A stretch of DNA of 64,000 nucleotides, taken from Edaphochlamys debaryana (lineage: Eukaryota > Chlorophyta > Chlorophyceae > Chlamydomonadales). The translations under genes were made by a program, and so were the position numbers. How positions within the stretch are numbered: position 1 is the first letter of the stretch; the number at the start of each line of letters is the position of its first letter. Below the pieces are notes generated by a model, which was given only the letters and a program-made list of their open reading frames with translations, was not told the origin of the DNA and searched no databases. Location of the stretch: positions 653,656 through 717,655 of the forward strand of contig JAEHOE010000059.1 of NCBI GenBank assembly GCA_016858145.1, written 5' to 3'. This document shows, piece by piece, positions 42,530-53,416 of the stretch.

Positions 42530-45251
42530 CACTACCGCCTAAAAGTCTTCGGAAACTTGAGCACCCTCGCAGTCGCTGCGCGGGCCCCGTTTGTCTTCCA
42601 AGCATCAAAATTGCATCTTCCCTACAGCATGAGCCGCTCAAACCTTGCAGCCGTGGCCTCTAGCGCCCAGACAGGTTTGCCGTACGTTTGCTCGCACAGC
42701 CAGGGTCGGCACCTAGGGACTGCACAGCGTGTCGTTCGTACAAAAGGCGAGGCAATGCTCTACTGGCTTGGGCTGGTCGCTTGGGAAGGCGCGCTCATGG
42801 TGTGGCCGGCCTTGCCCAGTCCCGCGCTCTTGGGCGTACACAGTTCCCTGGCAGCACAACCTCCTGTAAGCCCCACGTCCATCGCCCTTAAGCGAGTGGC
42901 CGCGGGGGGCGCTGCGGAGCCCGAGGGGGCGCATCCTGTGGTGAGGGTGTGTGCTGGTACCGTGCCCGCAGGGGGAAGGCAAGGGTTTTCCCCACCCCGC
43001 CTCCAGCCCCTGTCATGCTCCCCCCATATGCACAGGGACTCTGTAAGCTTGCTTGGTGCGCGGGGGGGACTGCGGGGGGTAAGCATTTCTTAGGGGCGGC
43101 ATGGGCGCTGCGGCATGGGGTAGGCACGTCGGTGGACCCCGGCACGCATCAGAGCGCGCCGTCTCGCTGTCGGCCTAAGGCTTCCACTCCGCGCACTCGC
43201 TCACACAAGCTTACCTTCCTACTCAATAGAAGACGTGGTGTTCAGCCCTCAAGCTACAGCGCATTTTAAGCACGGCGCCGCGACAGACGGCTCGAGCCGC
43301 AAAGCCAAGTTTCCGACGACTTTTAGGAGGCAGTGAGGCCGAGCGGCCCCGTCACGGTTTCGCAGCAAAAGCTTCGCTAGATCGAAGCCCGTAAGCTCGC
43401 AGGCTACGTCTCAGTGACATCAACTCGCTTGTGCGTCTCCGGCAGCGCGGAGGGGCTTGTCGGAAGGCTCTGAGCCGGCGCCAGCTTAGCGCAATCGAGG
43501 ATGGCGTTGCGCGGAGGGCTCTGGATAAAGCTGGCGACCTGGGTCCACGCTCTGTTATGACTACAGGTGTGTGCAGATAAGCGCATAGCATCGGTTAGAA
43601 GCGGCTTGACGCGGCGACCATCACCGCGACCGTTCGGCACGCGGGGCCCCGCCTCCCCCCGCGTCCCGCACTCCCCGACTCCCGCACAACGGAATCGCGC
43701 ATCCGCTATCCAGGGGGATCAGCCCCCGACTTCGCCACCAGCAGCAATATCGTATAAGCAGTCGTGACACGCGTTTCCCCTGCTAACCCCCTCGTCACGG
43801 CTTCAGACACGTCCATCCCACGCGGGCCGACATGCCAGACAAGCCCCCCTTGCCTCACTCTGAGGCGGTGCCCCGCCTGGCTCCACCGCAATAATACAAA
43901 CGTTATAAGCATGATAGGTAGTTAACCTGATGCGTGCTTGCTCAGCTGCTCCAGCGTCCTGTGCCCCCTGTACACCTTCCTGGCCCATGCTTTCCCTTGC
44001 TCGACTCTTCCCTCTCTCCCCTCGACTATCCCTCCCTCCCTCCCTCCCTGTCCCCTCCCGCGCGCCGCCTCTCGCCCGCAGGCCCGCCTCCAGCTCGCAG
44101 GCCCGCCTCAGCGCAGCTTCTTCTCTGGGTAGTTGCCCTCCGCCTTGATGATTGCCGGCAGCACCTCCAGAAAGAGCCGGTGGGTAGTGTTGCGAACCCA
44201 GTCATTCGTGATGACCTTGCCCGGGCCCTCGAAGAGCCGCCGCAGCTCCGTGGTGTAGATGCTCAGCTGGTCACCGGTTGCCGACCGGTGGTTGTTGATG
44301 ATGCTGAGGCTTGCTGCCCCATGCCCCCTTCTGCTTCTCCACCCGCCCTGACCAGCCCCTCTTGCCTCGCTGCAGCTGTCCAGGAGATCCTTGAACTCGG
44401 GGACCGCCAGCATCGCCTCCTTGCTGCTGGGCGCCTTGTCGAGCACCATTGCTAGTGCGAGCAGGGCTTTCGCCTCCGGCACCTTCCGTGGGGCCCCAGA
44501 GCGTGGCGCGTCCTGGACCCCAGATGCCCCTCTGTTGGGCTCCAGCCGCGCAGCCCAGCGCCGGCACAGCTCTTCCGGCTTCTTTGGTGGCTCCACGTCT
44601 GGGTTCACCGCCAGCCACTCCCCCAGCAGCCGTGCTGCTTCGGGACCCCACTCTGAGTTGGGATGGGTGGCCTCGGCCGTATGCGCGGCTTTAACAGCCG
44701 CCAGACGCAGGCGGTGCTTGACAGCTGTTCTGTCACGCTTGGCTGCCGCCTCGGCCCTCAGCTCGTCCTTGTCCCGCTTGGGGCCGCGGTGCCGCCTCTC
44801 TTTAGCAGCCGGCGCCGCGGCCCCCTCTCCCGGGGGCGTGTCCACCTCACCCCCAGACTCCACGGCCTCTGCCTCATCCCCCTCCGTGCCCGCACCCTCG
44901 TCGGCCTGCTGTGCAACCCCAGCTGCCTCCCCCGCGCTGCTGGCTGCCTGCTCGCCTGATAACGCCTGATCCCGAGCGTGTTTCACCATCTGCGGGGGGA
45001 AGGGGGAAGGGGTAGAAGGGGGGATCATTGCAGGGCAGCGAAACACACACGAGGTGGTTGTAACCGTTGTACGAGCACGGTTATGACAGGTACAACTGTC
45101 AACCAAGCTTGGGTTGGTTAGCGTTTGTAGAGTTTGTTGCTGGTGCTGGCTGGGGGGCTGGAGGGCGTGCGGGGGCCAGGGGCAGGCGGGGAGCCAGACA
45201 CGCACATGGCATGCACGGCATGCCACGCCCAGCACAATCTGAGCGCCATCT
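42530..45251. repeat. Array unit 3
   Basis: Complete, with block A at 42530-43335. It switches to the C variant (GGCCCCGTTTG) and CAGCCAGG. Confidence 0.9.
44108..44989 (-). CDS. Array ORF copy 3
   Basis: Identical protein to copy 1. Intact frame, in a unit with C-variant block A. Confidence 0.42.
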   Translation of the reverse strand: MVKHARDQALSGEQAASSAGEAAGVAQQADEGAGTEGDEAEAVESGGEVDTPPGEGAAAPAAKERRHRGPKRDKDELRAEAAAKRDRTAVKHRLRLAAVKAAHTAEATHPNSEWGPEAARLLGEWLAVNPDVEPPKKPEELCRRWAARLEPNRGASGVQDAPRSGAPRKVPEAKALLALAMVLDKAPSSKEAMLAVPEFKDLLDSCSEARGAGQGGWRSRRGHGAASLSIINNHRSATGDQLSIYTTELRRLFEGPGKVITNDWVRNTTHRLFLEVLPAIIKAEGNYPEKKLR

Positions 45252-47973
45252 CACTACCGCCTAAAAGTCTTCGGAAACTTGAGCACCCTCGCAGTCGCTG
45301 CGCGGGCCCCGTTTGTCTTCCAAGCATCAAAATTGCATCTTCCCTACAGCATGAGCCGCTCAAACCTTGCAGCCGTGGCCTCTAGCGCCCAGACAGGTTT
45401 GCCGTACGTTTGCTCGCACAGCCAGGGTCGGCACCTAGGGACTGCACAGCGTGTCGTTCGTACAAAAGGCGAGGCAATGCTCTACTGGCTTGGGCTGGTC
45501 GCTTGGGAAGGCGCGCTCATGGTGTGGCCGGCCTTGCCCAGTCCCGCGCTCTTGGGCGTACACAGTTCCCTGGCAGCACAACCTCCTGTAAGCCCCACGT
45601 CCATCGCCCTTAAGCGAGTGGCCGCGGGGGGCGCTGCGGAGCCCGAGGGGGCGCATCCTGTGGTGAGGGTGTGTGCTGGTACCGTGCCCGCAGGGGGAAG
45701 GCAAGGGTTTTCCCCACCCCGCCTCCAGCCCCTGTCATGCTCCCCCCATATGCACAGGGACTCTGTAAGCTTGCTTGGTGCGCGGGGGGGACTGCGGGGG
45801 GTAAGCATTTCTTAGGGGCGGCATGGGCGCTGCGGCATGGGGTAGGCACGTCGGTGGACCCCGGCACGCATCAGAGCGCGCCGTCTCGCTGTCGGCCTAA
45901 GGCTTCCACTCCGCGCACTCGCTCACACAAGCTTACCTTCCTACTCAATAGAAGACGTGGTGTTCAGCCCTCAAGCTACAGCGCATTTTAAGCACGGCGC
46001 CGCGACAGACGGCTCGAGCCGCAAAGCCAAGTTTCCGACGACTTTTAGGAGGCAGTGAGGCCGAGCGGCCCCGTCACGGTTTCGCAGCAAAAGCTTCGCT
46101 AGATCGAAGCCCGTAAGCTCGCAGGCTACGTCTCAGTGACATCAACTCGCTTGTGCGTCTCCGGCAGCGCGGAGGGGCTTGTCGGAAGGCTCTGAGCCGG
46201 CGCCAGCTTAGCGCAATCGAGGATGGCGTTGCGCGGAGGGCTCTGGATAAAGCTGGCGACCTGGGTCCACGCTCTGTTATGACTACAGGTGTGTGCAGAT
46301 AAGCGCATAGCATCGGTTAGAAGCGGCTTGACGCGGCGACCATCACCGCGACCGTTCGGCACGCGGGGCCCCGCCTCCCCCCGCGTCCCGCACTCCCCGA
46401 CTCCCGCACAACGGAATCGCGCATCCGCTATCCAGGGGGATCAGCCCCCGACTTCGCCACCAGCAGCAATATCGTATAAGCAGTCGTGACACGCGTTTCC
46501 CCTGCTAACCCCCTCGTCACGGCTTCAGACACGTCCATCCCACGCGGGCCGACATGCCAGACAAGCCCCCCTTGCCTCACTCTGAGGCGGTGCCCCGCCT
46601 GGCTCCACCGCAATAATACAAACGTTATAAGCATGATAGGTAGTTAACCTGATGCGTGCTTGCTCAGCTGCTCCAGCGTCCTGTGCCCCCTGTACACCTT
46701 CCTGGCCCATGCTTTCCCTTGCTCGACTCTTCCCTCTCTCCCCTCGACTATCCCTCCCTCCCTCCCTCCCTGTCCCCTCCCGCGCGCCGCCTCTCGCCCG
46801 CAGGCCCGCCTCCAGCTCGCAGGCCCGCCTCAGCGCAGCTTCTTCTCTGGGTAGTTGCCCTCCGCCTTGATGATTGCCGGCAGCACCTCCAGAAAGAGCC
46901 GGTGGGTAGTGTTGCGAACCCAGTCATTCGTGATGACCTTGCCCGGGCCCTCGAAGAGCCGCCGCAGCTCCGTGGTGTAGATGCTCAGCTGGTCACCGGT
47001 TGCCGACCGGTGGTTGTTGATGATGCTGAGGCTTGCTGCCCCATGCCCCCTTCTGCTTCTCCACCCGCCCTGACCAGCCCCTCTTGCCTCGCTGCAGCTG
47101 TCCAGGAGATCCTTGAACTCGGGGACCGCCAGCATCGCCTCCTTGCTGCTGGGCGCCTTGTCGAGCACCATTGCTAGTGCGAGCAGGGCTTTCGCCTCCG
47201 GCACCTTCCGTGGGGCCCCAGAGCGTGGCGCGTCCTGGACCCCAGATGCCCCTCTGTTGGGCTCCAGCCGCGCAGCCCAGCGCCGGCACAGCTCTTCCGG
47301 CTTCTTTGGTGGCTCCACGTCTGGGTTCACCGCCAGCCACTCCCCCAGCAGCCGTGCTGCTTCGGGACCCCACTCTGAGTTGGGATGGGTGGCCTCGGCC
47401 GTATGCGCGGCTTTAACAGCCGCCAGACGCAGGCGGTGCTTGACAGCTGTTCTGTCACGCTTGGCTGCCGCCTCGGCCCTCAGCTCGTCCTTGTCCCGCT
47501 TGGGGCCGCGGTGCCGCCTCTCTTTAGCAGCCGGCGCCGCGGCCCCCTCTCCCGGGGGCGTGTCCACCTCACCCCCAGACTCCACGGCCTCTGCCTCATC
47601 CCCCTCCGTGCCCGCACCCTCGTCGGCCTGCTGTGCAACCCCAGCTGCCTCCCCCGCGCTGCTGGCTGCCTGCTCGCCTGATAACGCCTGATCCCGAGCG
47701 TGTTTCACCATCTGCGGGGGGAAGGGGGAAGGGGTAGAAGGGGGGATCATTGCAGGGCAGCGAAACACACACGAGGTGGTTGTAACCGTTGTACGAGCAC
47801 GGTTATGACAGGTACAACTGTCAACCAAGCTTGGGTTGGTTAGCGTTTGTAGAGTTTGTTGCTGGTGCTGGCTGGGGGGCTGGAGGGCGTGCGGGGGCCA
47901 GGGGCAGGCGGGGAGCCAGACACGCACATGGCATGCACGGCATGCCACGCCCAGCACAATCTGAGCGCCATCT
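45252..47973. repeat. Array unit 4
   Basis: Complete, with block A at 45252-46057. It is the C-variant type and matches unit 3 throughout as far as can be read. Confidence 0.9.
46830..47711 (-). CDS. Array ORF copy 4
   Basis: Identical protein to copy 1. Intact frame. Confidence 0.42.
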   Translation of the reverse strand: MVKHARDQALSGEQAASSAGEAAGVAQQADEGAGTEGDEAEAVESGGEVDTPPGEGAAAPAAKERRHRGPKRDKDELRAEAAAKRDRTAVKHRLRLAAVKAAHTAEATHPNSEWGPEAARLLGEWLAVNPDVEPPKKPEELCRRWAARLEPNRGASGVQDAPRSGAPRKVPEAKALLALAMVLDKAPSSKEAMLAVPEFKDLLDSCSEARGAGQGGWRSRRGHGAASLSIINNHRSATGDQLSIYTTELRRLFEGPGKVITNDWVRNTTHRLFLEVLPAIIKAEGNYPEKKLR

Positions 47974-50695
47974 CACTACCGCCTAAAAGTCTTCGGAAAC
48001 TTGAGCACCCTCGCAGTCGCTGCGCGGGCCCCGTTTGTCTTCCAAGCATCAAAATTGCATCTTCCCTACAGCATGAGCCGCTCAAACCTTGCAGCCGTGG
48101 CCTCTAGCGCCCAGACAGGTTTGCCGTACGTTTGCTCGCACAGCCAGGGTCGGCACCTAGGGACTGCACAGCGTGTCGTTCGTACAAAAGGCGAGGCAAT
48201 GCTCTACTGGCTTGGGCTGGTCGCTTGGGAAGGCGCGCTCATGGTGTGGCCGGCCTTGCCCAGTCCCGCGCTCTTGGGCGTACACAGTTCCCTGGCAGCA
48301 CAACCTCCTGTAAGCCCCACGTCCATCGCCCTTAAGCGAGTGGCCGCGGGGGGCGCTGCGGAGCCCGAGGGGGCGCATCCTGTGGTGAGGGTGTGTGCTG
48401 GTACCGTGCCCGCAGGGGGAAGGCAAGGGTTTTCCCCACCCCGCCTCCAGCCCCTGTCATGCTCCCCCCATATGCACAGGGACTCTGTAAGCTTGCTTGG
48501 TGCGCGGGGGGGACTGCGGGGGGTAAGCATTTCTTAGGGGCGGCATGGGCGCTGCGGCATGGGGTAGGCACGTCGGTGGACCCCGGCACGCATCAGAGCG
48601 CGCCGTCTCGCTGTCGGCCTAAGGCTTCCACTCCGCGCACTCGCTCACACAAGCTTACCTTCCTACTCAATAGAAGACGTGGTGTTCAGCCCTCAAGCTA
48701 CAGCGCATTTTAAGCACGGCGCCGCGACAGACGGCTCGAGCCGCAAAGCCAAGTTTCCGACGACTTTTAGGAGGCAGTGAGGCCGAGCGGCCCCGTCACG
48801 GTTTCGCAGCAAAAGCTTCGCTAGATCGAAGCCCGTAAGCTCGCAGGCTACGTCTCAGTGACATCAACTCGCTTGTGCGTCTCCGGCAGCGCGGAGGGGC
48901 TTGTCGGAAGGCTCTGAGCCGGCGCCAGCTTAGCGCAATCGAGGATGGCGTTGCGCGGAGGGCTCTGGATAAAGCTGGCGACCTGGGTCCACGCTCTGTT
49001 ATGACTACAGGTGTGTGCAGATAAGCGCATAGCATCGGTTAGAAGCGGCTTGACGCGGCGACCATCACCGCGACCGTTCGGCACGCGGGGCCCCGCCTCC
49101 CCCCGCGTCCCGCACTCCCCGACTCCCGCACAACGGAATCGCGCATCCGCTATCCAGGGGGATCAGCCCCCGACTTCGCCACCAGCAGCAATATCGTATA
49201 AGCAGTCGTGACACGCGTTTCCCCTGCTAACCCCCTCGTCACGGCTTCAGACACGTCCATCCCACGCGGGCCGACATGCCAGACAAGCCCCCCTTGCCTC
49301 ACTCTGAGGCGGTGCCCCGCCTGGCTCCACCGCAATAATACAAACGTTATAAGCATGATAGGTAGTTAACCTGATGCGTGCTTGCTCAGCTGCTCCAGCG
49401 TCCTGTGCCCCCTGTACACCTTCCTGGCCCATGCTTTCCCTTGCTCGACTCTTCCCTCTCTCCCCTCGACTATCCCTCCCTCCCTCCCTCCCTGTCCCCT
49501 CCCGCGCGCCGCCTCTCGCCCGCAGGCCCGCCTCCAGCTCGCAGGCCCGCCTCAGCGCAGCTTCTTCTCTGGGTAGTTGCCCTCCGCCTTGATGATTGCC
49601 GGCAGCACCTCCAGAAAGAGCCGGTGGGTAGTGTTGCGAACCCAGTCATTCGTGATGACCTTGCCCGGGCCCTCGAAGAGCCGCCGCAGCTCCGTGGTGT
49701 AGATGCTCAGCTGGTCACCGGTTGCCGACCGGTGGTTGTTGATGATGCTGAGGCTTGCTGCCCCATGCCCCCTTCTGCTTCTCCACCCGCCCTGACCAGC
49801 CCCTCTTGCCTCGCTGCAGCTGTCCAGGAGATCCTTGAACTCGGGGACCGCCAGCATCGCCTCCTTGCTGCTGGGCGCCTTGTCGAGCACCATTGCTAGT
49901 GCGAGCAGGGCTTTCGCCTCCGGCACCTTCCGTGGGGCCCCAGAGCGTGGCGCGTCCTGGACCCCAGATGCCCCTCTGTTGGGCTCCAGCCGCGCAGCCC
50001 AGCGCCGGCACAGCTCTTCCGGCTTCTTTGGTGGCTCCACGTCTGGGTTCACCGCCAGCCACTCCCCCAGCAGCCGTGCTGCTTCGGGACCCCACTCTGA
50101 GTTGGGATGGGTGGCCTCGGCCGTATGCGCGGCTTTAACAGCCGCCAGACGCAGGCGGTGCTTGACAGCTGTTCTGTCACGCTTGGCTGCCGCCTCGGCC
50201 CTCAGCTCGTCCTTGTCCCGCTTGGGGCCGCGGTGCCGCCTCTCTTTAGCAGCCGGCGCCGCGGCCCCCTCTCCCGGGGGCGTGTCCACCTCACCCCCAG
50301 ACTCCACGGCCTCTGCCTCATCCCCCTCCGTGCCCGCACCCTCGTCGGCCTGCTGTGCAACCCCAGCTGCCTCCCCCGCGCTGCTGGCTGCCTGCTCGCC
50401 TGATAACGCCTGATCCCGAGCGTGTTTCACCATCTGCGGGGGGAAGGGGGAAGGGGTAGAAGGGGGGATCATTGCAGGGCAGCGAAACACACACGAGGTG
50501 GTTGTAACCGTTGTACGAGCACGGTTATGACAGGTACAACTGTCAACCAAGCTTGGGTTGGTTAGCGTTTGTAGAGTTTGTTGCTGGTGCTGGCTGGGGG
50601 GCTGGAGGGCGTGCGGGGGCCAGGGGCAGGCGGGGAGCCAGACACGCACATGGCATGCACGGCATGCCACGCCCAGCACAATCTGAGCGCCATCT
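47974..50695. repeat. Array unit 5
   Basis: Complete, with block A at 47974-48779. C-variant type. Confidence 0.9.
49552..50433 (-). CDS. Array ORF copy 5
   Basis: Identical protein to copy 1. Intact frame. Confidence 0.42.
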   Translation of the reverse strand: MVKHARDQALSGEQAASSAGEAAGVAQQADEGAGTEGDEAEAVESGGEVDTPPGEGAAAPAAKERRHRGPKRDKDELRAEAAAKRDRTAVKHRLRLAAVKAAHTAEATHPNSEWGPEAARLLGEWLAVNPDVEPPKKPEELCRRWAARLEPNRGASGVQDAPRSGAPRKVPEAKALLALAMVLDKAPSSKEAMLAVPEFKDLLDSCSEARGAGQGGWRSRRGHGAASLSIINNHRSATGDQLSIYTTELRRLFEGPGKVITNDWVRNTTHRLFLEVLPAIIKAEGNYPEKKLR

Positions 50696-53416
50696 CACTA
50701 CCGCCTAAAAGTCTTCGGAAACTTGAGCACCCTCGCAGTCGCTGCGCGGGCCCCGTTTGTCTTCCAAGCATCAAAATTGCATCTTCCCTACAGCATGAGC
50801 CGCTCAAACCTTGCAGCCGTGGCCTCTAGCGCCCAGACAGGTTTGCCGTACGTTTGCTCGCACAGCCAGGGTCGGCACCTAGGGACTGCACAGCGTGTCG
50901 TTCGTACAAAAGGCGAGGCAATGCTCTACTGGCTTGGGCTGGTCGCTTGGGAAGGCGCGCTCATGGTGTGGCCGGCCTTGCCCAGTCCCGCGCTCTTGGG
51001 CGTACACAGTTCCCTGGCAGCACAACCTCCTGTAAGCCCCACGTCCATCGCCCTTAAGCGAGTGGCCGCGGGGGGCGCTGCGGAGCCCGAGGGGGCGCAT
51101 CCTGTGGTGAGGGTGTGTGCTGGTACCGTGCCCGCAGGGGGAAGGCAAGGGTTTTCCCCACCCCGCCTCCAGCCCCTGTCATGCTCCCCCCATATGCACA
51201 GGGACTCTGTAAGCTTGCTTGGTGCGCGGGGGGGACTGCGGGGGGTAAGCATTTCTTAGGGGCGGCATGGGCGCTGCGGCATGGGGTAGGCACGTCGGTG
51301 GACCCCGGCACGCATCAGAGCGCGCCGTCTCGCTGTCGGCCTAAGGCTTCCACTCCGCGCACTCGCTCACACAAGCTTACCTTCCTACTCAATAGAAGAC
51401 GTGGTGTTCAGCCCTCAAGCTACAGCGCATTTTAAGCACGGCGCCGCGACAGACGGCTCGAGCCGCAAAGCCAAGTTTCCGACGACTTTTAGGAGGCAGT
51501 GAGGCCGAGCGGCCCCGTCACGGTTTCGCAGCAAAAGCTTCGCTAGATCGAAGCCCGTAAGCTCGCAGGCTACGTCTCAGTGACATCAACTCGCTTGTGC
51601 GTCTCCGGCAGCGCGGAGGGGCTTGTCGGAAGGCTCTGAGCCGGCGCCAGCTTAGCGCAATCGAGGATGGCGTTGCGCGGAGGGCTCTGGATAAAGCTGG
51701 CGACCTGGGTCCACGCTCTGTTATGACTACAGGTGTGTGCAGATAAGCGCATAGCATCGGTTAGAAGCGGCTTGACGCGGCGACCATCACCGCGACCGTT
51801 CGGCACGCGGGGCCCCGCCTCCCCCCGCGTCCCGCACTCCCCGACTCCCGCACAACGGAATCGCGCATCCGCTATCCAGGGGATCAGCCCCCGACTTCGC
51901 CACCAGCAGCAATATCGTATAAGCAGTCGTGACACGCGTTTCCCCTGCTAACCCCCTCGTCACGGCTTCAGACACGTCCATCCCACGCGGGCCGACATGC
52001 CAGACAAGCCCCCCTTGCCTCACTCTGAGGCGGTGCCCCGCCTGGCTCCACCGCAATAATACAAACGTTATAAGCATGATAGGTAGTTAACCTGATGCGT
52101 GCTTGCTCAGCTGCTCCAGCGTCCTGTGCCCCCTGTACACCTTCCTGGCCCATGCTTTCCCTTGCTCGACTCTTCCCTCTCTCCCCTCGACTATCCCTCC
52201 CTCCCTCCCTCCCTGTCCCCTCCCGCGCGCCGCCTCTCGCCCGCAGGCCCGCCTCCAGCTCGCAGGCCCGCCTCAGCGCAGCTTCTTCTCTGGGTAGTTG
52301 CCCTCCGCCTTGATGATTGCCGGCAGCACCTCCAGAAAGAGCCGGTGGGTAGTGTTGCGAACCCAGTCATTCGTGATGACCTTGCCCGGGCCCTCGAAGA
52401 GCCGCCGCAGCTCCGTGGTGTAGATGCTCAGCTGGTCACCGGTTGCCGACCGGTGGTTGTTGATGATGCTGAGGCTTGCTGCCCCATGCCCCCTTCTGCT
52501 TCTCCACCCGCCCTGACCAGCCCCTCTTGCCTCGCTGCAGCTGTCCAGGAGATCCTTGAACTCGGGGACCGCCAGCATCGCCTCCTTGCTGCTGGGCGCC
52601 TTGTCGAGCACCATTGCTAGTGCGAGCAGGGCTTTCGCCTCCGGCACCTTCCGTGGGGCCCCAGAGCGTGGCGCGTCCTGGACCCCAGATGCCCCTCTGT
52701 TGGGCTCCAGCCGCGCAGCCCAGCGCCGGCACAGCTCTTCCGGCTTCTTTGGTGGCTCCACGTCTGGGTTCACCGCCAGCCACTCCCCCAGCAGCCGTGC
52801 TGCTTCGGGACCCCACTCTGAGTTGGGATGGGTGGCCTCGGCCGTATGCGCGGCTTTAACAGCCGCCAGACGCAGGCGGTGCTTGACAGCTGTTCTGTCA
52901 CGCTTGGCTGCCGCCTCGGCCCTCAGCTCGTCCTTGTCCCGCTTGGGGCCGCGGTGCCGCCTCTCTTTAGCAGCCGGCGCCGCGGCCCCCTCTCCCGGGG
53001 GCGTGTCCACCTCACCCCCAGACTCCACGGCCTCTGCCTCATCCCCCTCCGTGCCCGCACCCTCGTCGGCCTGCTGTGCAACCCCAGCTGCCTCCCCCGC
53101 GCTGCTGGCTGCCTGCTCGCCTGATAACGCCTGATCCCGAGCGTGTTTCACCATCTGCGGGGGGAAGGGGGAAGGGGTAGAAGGGGGGATCATTGCAGGG
53201 CAGCGAAACACACACGAGGTGGTTGTAACCGTTGTACGAGCACGGTTATGACAGGTACAACTGTCAACCAAGCTTGGGTTGGTTAGCGTTTGTAGAGTTT
53301 GTTGCTGGTGCTGGCTGGGGGGCTGGAGGGCGTGCGGGGGCCAGGGGCAGGCGGGGAGCCAGACACGCACATGGCATGCACGGCATGCCACGCCCAGCAC
53401 AATCTGAGCGCCATCT
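50696..53416. repeat. Array unit 6
   Basis: C-variant type, block A at 50696-51501. It is one base shorter than units 1-5 through loss of one G in a G run near 51880. Confidence 0.9.
52273..53154 (-). CDS. Array ORF copy 6, last intact copy
   Basis: Identical protein to copy 1, although the unit carries a one-base deletion outside the frame. Confidence 0.42.
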   Translation of the reverse strand: MVKHARDQALSGEQAASSAGEAAGVAQQADEGAGTEGDEAEAVESGGEVDTPPGEGAAAPAAKERRHRGPKRDKDELRAEAAAKRDRTAVKHRLRLAAVKAAHTAEATHPNSEWGPEAARLLGEWLAVNPDVEPPKKPEELCRRWAARLEPNRGASGVQDAPRSGAPRKVPEAKALLALAMVLDKAPSSKEAMLAVPEFKDLLDSCSEARGAGQGGWRSRRGHGAASLSIINNHRSATGDQLSIYTTELRRLFEGPGKVITNDWVRNTTHRLFLEVLPAIIKAEGNYPEKKLR

